Shown: one piece after another, positions 25,793 to 33,178 of the stretch
Layout of the letters: each line of letters begins with the position of its first letter
Numbering within the stretch: the stretch's first letter is position 1
Origin: an uncultured Bacteroidota bacterium
GTDB taxonomy: Bacteria; Bacteroidota; Bacteroidia; Chitinophagales; LD1
Assembly: GCA_903889265.1 (NCBI GenBank)
Contig: CAISWS010000425.1
Span: forward strand, 1 to 33,178
Length of the DNA stretch: 33,178 nt
Reading direction: 5' to 3'
Position numbers and translations under genes: made by a program
Notes under the pieces: generated by a model
The model's database searches: none
What the model saw: only the letters and a program-made list of their open reading frames with translations
What the model was told of the DNA's origin: nothing

Positions 25793-26932
25793 CTAAGCTA
25801 ATACTGCCCTAGAAATTACAATCCGTTGCACCTCACTGGTTCCCTCGTATATCTGAGTAATCTTGGCATCGCGCATCAGGCGTTCAACGTGGTATTCTTT
25901 TACAAAACCATAGCCGCCATGTACCTGCACAGCCTCAACCGTGGTTTTCATGGCCACTTCCGATGCAAACACTTTAGCCATAGCTGAGGCTATATCGTAG
26001 TTTTTGTGCTGGTCTTTTAATAAGGCAGCTTTATAAACTAACAGGCGTGCGGCTTCAATTTCGGTAGCCATATCTGCCAGTTTAAATGCTATAGCCTGGT
26101 GGTTTATAATTTCTTTGCCAAAGGCTTTGCGTACTTGTGCGTAATCAACGGCCAGTTCATATGCCCCTGCAGCGATACCTAAAGCTTGTGCAGCAATACC
26201 TATTCGCCCGCCGCTCAAAGTCTTCATGGCAAATTTAAAACCGAAGCCATCTTCACCTATCCTGTTTTCCTTGGGCACTTTTACATCATTAAATAAAAGC
26301 GTATGTGTGTCTGACGAACGAATGCCTAACTTGTCTTCTTTTTTTCCTACAACAAAACCCGGCATTCCTTTTTCAACTATCAAAACGTTAATGCCTTTAT
26401 GGCCTTTCTCGGGATGGGTTTGGGCAATAACCAAATAAACTGAAGCGCAACCGCCGTTGGTTATCCAGTTTTTGGTGCCGTTTAAGATATAGTGGTCGCC
26501 CATGTCAACAGCCGTGGTGCGCTGGCTGGTGGCATCACTTCCTGCTTCAGGTTCGCTGAGGCAGAAGGCGCCTATTTTTTCGCCCTTGGCAAGCGGGGTT
26601 AAATACTTTTGTTTTTGCTCTTCGGTTCCGAATTCTTCAAGCCCCCAGCAAACTAATGAGTTATTAACGCTCATTAAAACCGAGCAGGATGAATCAACTT
26701 TTGATATTTCTTCCATGGCTATTACGTAGCTAATGGCATCCATACCCCCACCTCCATATTTCGGCGAAACCATCATGCCTAAAAAACCGAGTTCTGCCAT
26801 TTTTTTTACCTGTTCTGCCGGCCAGCTCATATGCGTATCGCGTTCAATTACCCCCGGCTTGCATTCGTTTTGTGCAAAATCGCGGGCGGCCTGGCGTATC
26901 ATCAAGTGTTCTTCGGTCAATGAAAAGTTCAT
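25793..26932 (-). CDS. Acyl-CoA dehydrogenase, short-chain/butyryl type
   Basis: This FAD enzyme removes two hydrogens from the alpha-beta bond of a fatty acyl-CoA and passes electrons to ETF. The 379 residues follow the family in order: FSLTEEHLMIRQAARDFA, GGGGMDAISYVIAMEEISKVD, CLSEPEAGSDA, the FAD/acyl motif LNGTKNWITNGG, RSSDTHTLLFNDVKVP, and IYEGTSEVQRIVISRA near the C terminus, where the Glu is the catalytic base. The closest types are butyryl-CoA and other short-chain dehydrogenases; the chain length preferred is not certain. It has its own promoter (26979-27008). Confidence 0.94.
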   Translation of the reverse strand: MNFSLTEEHLMIRQAARDFAQNECKPGVIERDTHMSWPAEQVKKMAELGFLGMMVSPKYGGGGMDAISYVIAMEEISKVDSSCSVLMSVNNSLVCWGLEEFGTEEQKQKYLTPLAKGEKIGAFCLSEPEAGSDATSQRTTAVDMGDHYILNGTKNWITNGGCASVYLVIAQTHPEKGHKGINVLIVEKGMPGFVVGKKEDKLGIRSSDTHTLLFNDVKVPKENRIGEDGFGFKFAMKTLSGGRIGIAAQALGIAAGAYELAVDYAQVRKAFGKEIINHQAIAFKLADMATEIEAARLLVYKAALLKDQHKNYDIASAMAKVFASEVAMKTTVEAVQVHGGYGFVKEYHVERLMRDAKITQIYEGTSEVQRIVISRAVLA

Positions 26933-26978
26933 GGTATGGAATGGTTATTGGTAAACGGATAGTATGAATTAACGGTGG

Positions 26979-27008
26979 CGAAGATAGGAGAAATGGGGGC
27001 AGGGGCAA
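26979..27008 (-). promoter_or_regulatory. Promoter of the acyl-CoA dehydrogenase gene
   Basis: On the minus strand TTG (27008-27006) is followed by a 19-base spacer and TATCTTCG (26986-26979), a one-base variant of TAnnTTTG. The leader to the ATG at 26932 would be about 40 bases. Confidence 0.5.
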
Positions 27009-27027
27009 CACAAAAGGAAGAGAATAT

Positions 27028-27516
27028 TTATCCTTTTGAGCGCTGTATAATACCTGTGGTGCTAAACCCCTTTAAATAAGGCACTGTTTTTACCAACCCA
27101 CCATAACTTTTTACAAAAGCGCTACCTACAATTTCATCGGGTTTCCAATCGCCGCCTTTTACTAAAATATCAGGCTTAATGGCATGTATCAGCGCTTCGG
27201 GGGTGTCTTCTTCAAAAATGATAATGGCATCAGTAAACTGCATGGCAGCAAGCACAACGGCCCTTGACTGTTCATCATTCACCGGCCGGTCTTTTCCTTT
27301 TAAACGCTTAACTGAGGAATCGGAATTAAGCCCTATTATCAGCCTTTCACCCATTTCGCTGCACGATGCCAGCAGGTGGGCGTGGCCCTGGTGCACAATA
27401 TCAAAGCAGCCATTGGTAAACACGATTTTATCGCCCAACCTTCTCCAGAATTCTATCCGTTTCAGGAGGTCGTTCAATTGAAAGAGTTTCGATTCAATCT
27501 TATCGGTAAAAACCAA
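27028..27516 (-). CDS. rfaE2: ADP-heptose adenylyltransferase (RfaE domain 2)
   Basis: This nucleotidyltransferase joins ATP and D-glycero-beta-D-manno-heptose 1-phosphate to make ADP-heptose, used in lipopolysaccharide core. Visible motifs are FTNGCFDIVHQGHAHLL with the HxGH signature (HQGH), the substrate-binding GLNSDSSVKRLKGKDRPVN, VKGGDW, and the C-terminal STTGIIQR corresponding to the ISSTxII motif. At 162 residues it is the adenylyltransferase domain alone, without the kinase half found in E. coli HldE. It is the last gene of the panD - membrane protein - rfaE2 operon, four bases after its neighbour. Confidence 0.92.
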   Translation of the reverse strand: MVFTDKIESKLFQLNDLLKRIEFWRRLGDKIVFTNGCFDIVHQGHAHLLASCSEMGERLIIGLNSDSSVKRLKGKDRPVNDEQSRAVVLAAMQFTDAIIIFEEDTPEALIHAIKPDILVKGGDWKPDEIVGSAFVKSYGGLVKTVPYLKGFSTTGIIQRSKG

Positions 27517-27520
27517 GTGC

Positions 27521-28552
27521 TTAGGATTTAGGGCTTACTTCTTTTAACGAAGGTTCGCGGTTAAATATTGCAAGCACCATCAGCGAAATTACACCGCCTA
27601 CTAAAACCGATGCCGTTTGCGCCGACCATGAAACTAACCCGTACGAAAGGGCTGCACTACCCGCAACACCGTAAACATTTACAATAAGCTGCATAAATAT
27701 GGGATACAGCCCCAATCCACCGGGTGTTAGTGAAAATGCCACAGCACTAAAAGCCAGGCACATAAAGGCCGCAATAGGGGGCAAATTGGCCGTTTCAGGA
27801 AACATGAAGAAACCCACATAACCCATGCTGAAATAGCAGGCCCAAATCATTACTGTGTGGAATACAAACTCCCAGGGGCTGCCAATATCTTTTATAGAAA
27901 TAATACCTCTTATCATACCCATGGCCCTTTCCTTACCTTCGGCAATCAATGAACTGAGGCCTTGTTTATTTATGCGATAAGCTAAAAACGCAACCACCAG
28001 TATTATTACGCCAAAAAATACACCGTATTTAAAGGTATCGCTAATCTGGTATTTACCTGCCAGCTCCTGCGATTTAGATGCTATCTCCGCTTTTAAAGCC
28101 CAGAACTTATCACTTTGCGTTGTTACCAGTATTGCAAGTATTATGCCCAGGCACAATACATCTACAATCCTCTCTAAAACCATAGTGCCAATGGCCTTAT
28201 CCATGGGCACGTTTTCATAGCGCGATAACACCCCGCAACGGCTTACCTCGCCCAGGCGGGGGAAGAAGATGTTCAGAAAATACATAATCATTACACTAAA
28301 AAAGGTGTTAAACATGCTAGGGTTATAACCCAGCGGCCTCAGCAGCAAACGCCAGCGCTGGCTACGGAAATAATTGCTTACAATACCAATTACCGAAGGA
28401 AGAATAACCCACAGGTAGTTGGCCCTTTTAATATCGGCAACAATCTGCAATTTCTCGGTTTCGCTCATCCGGCCTACAAACCAGTAAACTATACCTATGC
28501 CTACGCCTAAGGATACAGCCAGCTTTACAAAACCTTCAATATACTTTTTCAC
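27521..28552 (-). CDS. Membrane protein of the LPG synthase/UPF0104 flippase-like family
   Basis: The 343-residue product has about eight membrane-spanning segments (around 9-26, 47-62, 83-97, 123-143, 173-191, 230-250, 262-290 and 300-335). It matches the flippase-like N-terminal half of MprF and the YbhN/UPF0104 group: NYFRSQRWRLLLRPLG, an ILAILV-type segment after VLERIVDVLCLG, and a late SLTPGGLGLYP motif. Possible roles are moving lipids or polyprenyl-linked sugars across the membrane. It has no lysyl-transferase domain. Three bases separate it from panD and four from rfaE2, so the three are surely co-transcribed; the pairing with a heptose enzyme hints at an envelope role. Confidence 0.83.
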   Translation of the reverse strand: MKKYIEGFVKLAVSLGVGIGIVYWFVGRMSETEKLQIVADIKRANYLWVILPSVIGIVSNYFRSQRWRLLLRPLGYNPSMFNTFFSVMIMYFLNIFFPRLGEVSRCGVLSRYENVPMDKAIGTMVLERIVDVLCLGIILAILVTTQSDKFWALKAEIASKSQELAGKYQISDTFKYGVFFGVIILVVAFLAYRINKQGLSSLIAEGKERAMGMIRGIISIKDIGSPWEFVFHTVMIWACYFSMGYVGFFMFPETANLPPIAAFMCLAFSAVAFSLTPGGLGLYPIFMQLIVNVYGVAGSAALSYGLVSWSAQTASVLVGGVISLMVLAIFNREPSLKEVSPKS

Positions 28553-28555
28553 TTA

Positions 28556-28906
28556 TTAATGGCTGAGTTGGTTAGCTGAATTAACATGTATGGTAACCGG
28601 AACATGGTTTTTATGCTCCTCCGGGGTTAACATGCAATAACTGATAACAATTACAATATCGCCTACCGCTACCTTACGGGCTGCAGGGCCGTTAAGGCAA
28701 ATAGTGCCACTCCCCCTTTCGCCTTTTATTACATAAGTTTCAAGGCGTTCGCCGTTATTTACATTTACTATTTGCACCCGCTCATGCTCCACCAGTTTGG
28801 CGGCATCCATCAGGTCTTCATCAATAGTAATGCTGCCAATATAATTAAGGTCAGCCTGTGTAACCGTTGCCCGGTGTAGTTTCGATTTATATACTGTTAT
28901 AAACAT
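28556..28906 (-). CDS. panD: Aspartate 1-decarboxylase
   Basis: This pyruvoyl enzyme makes beta-alanine from aspartate for pantothenate and coenzyme A. The proenzyme cuts itself between G24 and S25 (NYIGSITID), and S25 becomes the pyruvoyl group. K9 and R12 in [11 protein letters not shown], and [18 protein letters not shown] (residues 62-79), belong to the active site. The 116-residue length is normal. It is the first gene of the leftward operon; panC, often its neighbour, is not visible in the window. Confidence 0.96.
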   Translation of the reverse strand: MFITVYKSKLHRATVTQADLNYIGSITIDEDLMDAAKLVEHERVQIVNVNNGERLETYVIKGERGSGTICLNGPAARKVAVGDIVIVISYCMLTPEEHKNHVPVTIHVNSANQLSH

Positions 28907-28913
28907 AGCGGGG

Positions 28914-28921
28914 CGAAAGTA
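28914..28921 (-). promoter_or_regulatory. -7 box of the panD operon
   Basis: On the minus strand TACTTTCG (28921-28914) is a one-base variant of TAnnTTTG, seven bases before the ATG. I see no clear -33 box. Confidence 0.35.
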
Positions 28922-29136
28922 ATGGAAATTTGATAATGGCAGAACTTAGAGGCAATAAGTTAACCGCAACATAGGTTAGCTTATTGCATACAATTAAAAC
29001 ATCGCGGAAAGGGGTAGAGGGGTGTTTCCACTTTAAAAATTATCTTGTTGATTATCAGCACTTTAATTTCTTAAGACCCGTTTCCCGAAAAGGGGTCTTG
29101 AGAGATTCTGGTAAATAAAAAGTATGCGTAAAGACC

Positions 29137-29340
29137 ATGTGCTTCTGCCTCCGGCTACTCGAAAAATTTCAGGGCAAAGGCCAGTTGGCTATACCTGGCC
29201 TGCAACACAACTACATACAAATAAATAACACCATTGTAAAACAGCAAGCCCTACAGCAACTAAACCCCGAACAGCTAAAGCAAATAGAAGAAATGATACA
29301 ACGCAATTTGCCGGAGTCAGATACTGAAAATGGTGCGTGA
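29137..29340 (+). CDS. Doubtful small open frame
   Basis: This frame would encode 67 residues. The C-terminal half (NPEQLKQIEEMIQRNLPESD) looks like a genuine helix, while the first residues do not. It may be a small regulator, a remnant of a larger gene, or chance. I do not recognise a family. It is followed by a terminator-like hairpin at 29411-29436 and lies 263 bases before hsdM. Confidence 0.3.
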   Translation: MCFCLRLLEKFQGKGQLAIPGLQHNYIQINNTIVKQQALQQLNPEQLKQIEEMIQRNLPESDTENGA

Positions 29341-29410
29341 GTGACCGGCTGTTTTGTATTAAGCTCTGAAATGTTTCATCCCGACTTACTCGGGAGCGGC
29401 GTCATATAAC

Positions 29411-29436
29411 AGCACAGGGTGTCAGCCCTGTGTTTT
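29411..29436 (+). terminator. Hairpin followed by four T
   Basis: CACAGGG and CCCTGTG (extended by an A-T and a G-U pair) enclose a six-base loop, and TTTT follows. It fits a short intrinsic terminator ending whatever is transcribed rightward ahead of hsdM. Confidence 0.5.
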
Positions 29437-29603
29437 GAAATTATTTTATACAGCCCTGAAAGCGCGTAATACCCTCGCTAACGGAATCCCGTATAAAGTC
29501 AAAACCGCATATTAAATAGCCGCACAAATTTGATTTAAATCTTAAATTGCAACGGCCACTATTTTATTTCAGTAGCCAAACGCCAATAACTCTTCTCAGA
29601 CCT

Positions 29604-31349
29604 ATGAATAATTTTAAAGAAAAAGCAAACTTCCTCTGGTCAATTGCAGACTTGCTGCGCGGCCATTATAAACAAGCCGATTACGGCAAAGTAATTTTAC
29701 CGCTTACTGTATTACGCAGGCTCGATTTTGTATTGGAACCCACCAAGAAAAAAGTGTTAGAAGCCTACGACCAGCACAAAACCAAAAAGCCTGAAGTACT
29801 CGACCCCATTTTAAACAACATCGCAAAGGCCAAATTTCATAACCACAGCAAATTTGATTTTTACGAACTGGCCAAAGACCATAACCACGTAGCCGCCAAC
29901 CTGCGTAATTACATCAACGGCTTTTCGGGCAGTGCAAAAGAAATTATCGATTATTTCAGCTTTGAAGACCAGATAAAAAAACTGGACGAATACGACCTGC
30001 TTTATCTCGTAATTAAAAAATTCTCAGAAGCAGGCGACATGTTTAAGGGTGTAACCACCATAGAAATGGGCTACATCTTTGAAGAACTCATCCGCAAGTT
30101 TGCTGAAATAAGTAACGAAACTGCCGGGGAGCACTTTACCCCGCGCGAAGTAATACGCCTGATGGTAAATTTGCTGTTTGTAAATGATAAGGACATACTG
30201 CGTAAAAAAGGCATTGTAAAAACCCTGTATGACCCTGCCTGCGGCACCGGTGGTATGTTAAGTGAAGCAGAACTTTACTTACAGGAACTAAACCCCGATG
30301 CCAAGCTTGAAGTTTTTGGACAAGAACTAAATCCTGAATCGTATGCCATCTGCAAAAGCGATATGCTGATTAAGGGGCAAAACCCGGCCAACATTAAATT
30401 TGGCAACTCGTTTACCCAGGACGGCTTGGAAGATGAAACCTTTGATTACATGCTGAGCAACCCACCTTTTGGTGTGGAATGGAAAAAAGCTGAAAAGCAG
30501 ATTAAAGACGAATACGCCACCAAAGGTTTTGCCGGCAGGTTTGGCGCGGGCTTACCTGCTATAAGCGATGGCTCATTTCTGTTTTTGCAGCACATGATAA
30601 GCAAAATGAAACGCAGCGCAGGCGGCAGTCGCATTGCCATTGTATTTAATGGTAGCCCCCTGTTTAGCGGCGGAGCAGGCAGCGGCACCAGCGATATACG
30701 TAAATGGATTATTGAAAACGATATGCTGGAAGCCATTATAGGCCTGCCTGACCAGTTGTTTTACAACACCGGCATATCAACCTATATATGGATTGTTACC
30801 GACCGTAAAACAAAAGACCGCAAGGGCAAGGTACAGCTAATAAACGCCACCGGTGCCGACAAAGACGATAAGGATAACCCCTTTTACAGCAAAATGCTGC
30901 GCAGCCTTGGTAACAAGCGTAAAGAAATACACGAAAAGGCAATACAACACATAACCGAAATATATGGGGCCAATAAACCCGGCCCTTATTGCAAAATTTT
31001 TGATAACGACGATTTTGGCTACAGCCGCATTACTGTTGAAAGACCCAAAAGAGATGCAAAAGGAAAAATTGAAACTGATAAAAAAGGCAATCCCATACCC
31101 AATGCCGACCTGCGCGATTTTGAAAACGTACCTTTAAAAGAAGATATAGCAGCCTACTTTAAAAAGGAAGTATTGCCGCACCTGCCCGATGCAAAAATTG
31201 ATGAAGGCAAAACCAAAATTGGATACGAAATAAACTTTACCAAATACTTTTATCAATATAAACCCCTGCGCAGTTTACAGGATATACGAAAGGACATTTT
31301 GGCTTTGGAGGAAGAAACTGAAAATATGATAGGGCACGCATTAAAATAA
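29604..31349 (+). CDS. hsdM: Type I restriction-modification system, methyltransferase subunit
   Basis: This N6-adenine methyltransferase subunit works with HsdS to methylate, and with HsdR to cut, a split recognition sequence. The N-terminal HsdM domain (FLWSIADLLRGHYKQADYGKVILPL) covers about 1-135; GEHFTPREVIRLMV follows at about 175; the S-adenosylmethionine motif is DPACGTGGM (210-218) and the catalytic motif is NPPF (286-289). Length is 581 residues. ATG 29604 gives the usual family start; a TTG at 29547 would add 19 unlike residues. It is followed after 85 bases by an Abi-like gene rather than directly by hsdS. Confidence 0.95.
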   Translation: MNNFKEKANFLWSIADLLRGHYKQADYGKVILPLTVLRRLDFVLEPTKKKVLEAYDQHKTKKPEVLDPILNNIAKAKFHNHSKFDFYELAKDHNHVAANLRNYINGFSGSAKEIIDYFSFEDQIKKLDEYDLLYLVIKKFSEAGDMFKGVTTIEMGYIFEELIRKFAEISNETAGEHFTPREVIRLMVNLLFVNDKDILRKKGIVKTLYDPACGTGGMLSEAELYLQELNPDAKLEVFGQELNPESYAICKSDMLIKGQNPANIKFGNSFTQDGLEDETFDYMLSNPPFGVEWKKAEKQIKDEYATKGFAGRFGAGLPAISDGSFLFLQHMISKMKRSAGGSRIAIVFNGSPLFSGGAGSGTSDIRKWIIENDMLEAIIGLPDQLFYNTGISTYIWIVTDRKTKDRKGKVQLINATGADKDDKDNPFYSKMLRSLGNKRKEIHEKAIQHITEIYGANKPGPYCKIFDNDDFGYSRITVERPKRDAKGKIETDKKGNPIPNADLRDFENVPLKEDIAAYFKKEVLPHLPDAKIDEGKTKIGYEINFTKYFYQYKPLRSLQDIRKDILALEEETENMIGHALK

Positions 31350-31434
31350 AAAAACCCGGATTCATCACCAGCATAAAAACTGGGAGAGGAACTACCGGGA
31401 CTGCCTGATGCAAATATACTAAAAATAACGCGAA

Positions 31435-32082
31435 ATGGATAGACAATATATGCAAAGCGTTTTTTCCCCGGAAAGAATGCATAAATATTTCGGCAAACAC
31501 ACTCCTGATGAGGCAAAAGCTATAAAGCATTATCAACTAAATATTTCGGCCTCAGAAAGCTTTTACCCAAGCCTCAGTATTTTTGAAATAGCGCTGAGAA
31601 ATAGCCTCAACCGCAAGTTATGCGATAAATTTAATACCCAGGATTGGTATCTGGCACTTGCAACACAACCAGGATTAAAAGACCTGAACCGCGAAATTAC
31701 TATGGCGCAAAAACATATAACAAAGCGCCACGAAGTTATTAGCGGTGCAAAAGTGGTAGCAGAGCTTACGCTTGGGTTTTGGGTTAGGATTTTAAATGCA
31801 GAATACGAACGCATTTTATGGAAGGATTTAAGAAAAGCATTTCCAAATATGTCTAAAACTGACCGCCAAAGGCATAACGTTTCTGCACCTATTAATAAAA
31901 TCCGGGATTTCCGTAACCGCGTTTTCCATCATGAGCCCATTTTGTGGAACATCAGCAAGGTGGAGCAAATACACGCTGATATATATACCGTGTGTGGATG
32001 GATTAATAAAGACTTACCCGATTTCATAAAAACAGTTGACCGTTTTCCTGAAACTATTTCAAGCATTAAAACGGAACTTTAA
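31435..32082 (+). CDS. Abi-like protein with a HEPN ribonuclease motif
   Basis: The 215-residue product resembles the Abi_2 (AbiD/AbiF) group of abortive-infection proteins. Landmarks are SIFEIALRNSLNRKL (49-62), LTLGFWVRILN (111-121) and IRDFRNRVFHHEPI (157-169). The last contains R160-N-x-x-x-H165, the Rx4-6H motif of HEPN ribonucleases with a polar residue after Arg. Such proteins typically cut RNA and stop growth when triggered by phage. The gene starts 85 bases after hsdM and ends two bases before hsdS, so its translation is probably coupled to hsdS. Whether the Hsd proteins restrain it is unknown. ATG 31435 is used; ATG 31450 is also possible. Confidence 0.75.
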   Translation: MDRQYMQSVFSPERMHKYFGKHTPDEAKAIKHYQLNISASESFYPSLSIFEIALRNSLNRKLCDKFNTQDWYLALATQPGLKDLNREITMAQKHITKRHEVISGAKVVAELTLGFWVRILNAEYERILWKDLRKAFPNMSKTDRQRHNVSAPINKIRDFRNRVFHHEPILWNISKVEQIHADIYTVCGWINKDLPDFIKTVDRFPETISSIKTEL

Positions 32083-32084
32083 TA

Positions 32085-33125
32085 ATGAAATCCTACCCCA
32101 AATATAAACCCACCGGCATTGATTGGATTGGTGATATTCCAAGTCATTGGGAAGTGAAGAAGTTGAAGTATATCACTTACATGAAAGCGCGTGTAGGTTG
32201 GCATGGTTTAAAGGCTGATGAGTTTTCCCTCGATGAGAATTTGCCTTATTGCGTTACAGGAACGGATTTAATTAAGGGAAAAGTAAATTGGTCAAGTTGT
32301 TACAGAATCAGTGAAGAGAGGTATGAAGAAGACCCCTACATTAAGCTAAAAGAAAACGACCTTTTGGTAACTAAGGACGGTACTATAGGGAAGGTTGCAA
32401 TTGTTGAAGGACTAAATGGAAAGGCAATTTTAAATAGTGGTGTTTTCGTAATGAGGCCGCTAGAAAATAAGTATGATACCAGATTCATGTTTTGGCTGAT
32501 TGAATCAACTGTTTTTTCCGAATTTGTCGGCCTTACTTCTCGTGGCTCAACAATTATTCACCTATACCAGGACAACTTTCTCAATTGGTCTATAACACTA
32601 CCAAATCTTGAAGAACAAACCGCCATCGCCAATTACCTCGATGAAAAAACCACCCAAATAGATACACTGATTGTCAACAAACAAAAGCTGATTGAGCTGC
32701 TTAAAGAAGAGCGCACCGCCATTATTAACCACGCAGTTACAAAAGGCATAAACCCAAATGCAAAATTAAAACCAAGCGGGGTGGATTGGTTAGGAGATGT
32801 GCCGGAAAATTGGGGCCTAAAAAAATTGAAGTATGTAGCAAAATTAAAAAGCGGGGATACTATTACTTCTGATTCAATTAGACCAGAAGGCCATTTTAAG
32901 GTTTTCGGGGGAAATGGATTACGAGGCTTTACTGCAACATATACCCACCACGGGGATTATGTACTTATTGGTCGTCAGGGTGCACTGTGCGGAAATATTA
33001 ACTACGCAGCAGGTAAATTCTTTGCATCCGAACATGCAATTGTGGTTACAATAATTGATGGAAGTAATTTTGTATGGCTAGGCGAATTACTTAGAATAAT
33101 GGTTACTGTTCAGAAGCTAATATAA
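32085..33125 (+). CDS. hsdS: Type I restriction-modification specificity subunit, apparently cut short
   Basis: HsdS chooses the DNA target for HsdM and HsdR. Residues 1-30 (PKYKPTGIDWIGDIPSHWEV) begin the first half; the first target-recognition domain follows, then a central coiled-coil repeat at about 175-215 (EEQTAIANYLDEKTTQIDTL). The opening motif recurs at about 228-247 (LKPSGVDWLGDVPENWGLKK), starting the second recognition domain. The frame stops at 33125 (346 residues) just after LGELLRIM, where complete family members continue through the rest of the domain and a second coiled coil. The bases after 33098 read slightly better in another frame (NGYCSEA), so a frameshift is possible. 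hsdR is not seen; it may lie beyond the window. Confidence 0.82.
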   Translation: MKSYPKYKPTGIDWIGDIPSHWEVKKLKYITYMKARVGWHGLKADEFSLDENLPYCVTGTDLIKGKVNWSSCYRISEERYEEDPYIKLKENDLLVTKDGTIGKVAIVEGLNGKAILNSGVFVMRPLENKYDTRFMFWLIESTVFSEFVGLTSRGSTIIHLYQDNFLNWSITLPNLEEQTAIANYLDEKTTQIDTLIVNKQKLIELLKEERTAIINHAVTKGINPNAKLKPSGVDWLGDVPENWGLKKLKYVAKLKSGDTITSDSIRPEGHFKVFGGNGLRGFTATYTHHGDYVLIGRQGALCGNINYAAGKFFASEHAIVVTIIDGSNFVWLGELLRIMVTVQKLI

Positions 33126-33178
33126 GAAAAAAATGAACACGTAGAAAAAAACGGAAAATTAACTTATCAGTCTTATTA

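Larger units (their letters stand above)
28907..29603. other. Gene-poor boundary between the panD operon and the restriction locus
   Basis: This 697-base stretch holds the panD promoter, one doubtful small open frame (29137-29340) and three hairpins: CTTAAGACCC/GGGTCTTGAG (29070-29079 with 29093-29102, one G-U pair), CCCGA/TCGGG (29380-29384 with 29390-29394), and CACAGGG/CCCTGTG (29413-29419 with 29426-29432). I see no tRNA, direct repeat or integrase remnant that would mark an attachment site. It is the likely left border of the accessory region. Confidence 0.5.

Noticed and set aside
29341-29546. CRISPR or attachment-site repeats near hsdM
   Set aside because: The hairpins there differ from one another and no repeated unit with regular spacing is present.

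Overview
The window looks like a chromosomal piece from a member of the Bacteroidota, probably of the Chitinophagales/Sphingobacteriales type. The signs are: moderate, slightly AT-rich composition; many exported proteins whose signal peptides end in Ala-Gln; start sites without clear Shine-Dalgarno sequences; several -7 boxes of the Bacteroidota form TAnnTTTG (or TAnnTTCG); and family variants common in that phylum, such as a DAHP synthase fused to chorismate mutase, a stand-alone RfaE2, and a BNR/VPS10 propeller protein. The genus assignment is inference.

Layout. 1-1760: the left edge holds the stub of an acyltransferase-like gene cut by an IS1634-type insertion sequence with imperfect 18-bp terminal inverted repeats. 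1843-4853: a small lipoprotein gene faces a rightward set of deoC, a SPOR-domain exported protein and an M20 amidohydrolase. 4924-7754: cysM (leftward), gap (rightward) and aat (leftward). 7922-11195: a rightward sulfate-activation operon, cysC-cysD-cysN-rhodanese, which makes APS and PAPS; cysM adds cysteine synthesis nearby. 11192-14078: a leftward pair, an exported Cys/His-rich protein of unknown function and a GMC-type flavin oxidoreductase with a four-cysteine cluster motif. 14142-17544: DAHP synthase/chorismate mutase, urocanate hydratase and a type II toxin-antitoxin pair. 17550-25589: mostly envelope or exported proteins: BNR propeller protein, LolA-like protein, VanZ-like membrane protein, beta-barrel candidate and two unknown exported proteins. 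25793-28906: acyl-CoA dehydrogenase, then a tight leftward panD - membrane flippase-like - rfaE2 operon.

29604-33125 is the accessory part: a type I restriction-modification locus in which a HEPN-type Abi-like gene sits between hsdM and hsdS. The hsdS frame ends early inside its second target-recognition domain, and hsdR is not in the window. This three-gene defence cassette is the most interesting system here. Next are two interlocked inverted repeats upstream of deoC, a three-part inverted-repeat array ahead of gap, and the four-cysteine GMC oxidoreductase with its exported Cys/His partner.

I saw no tRNA, rRNA, CRISPR array or recognised riboswitch. All functional calls come from reading motifs and family resemblance by eye; no database search was run.
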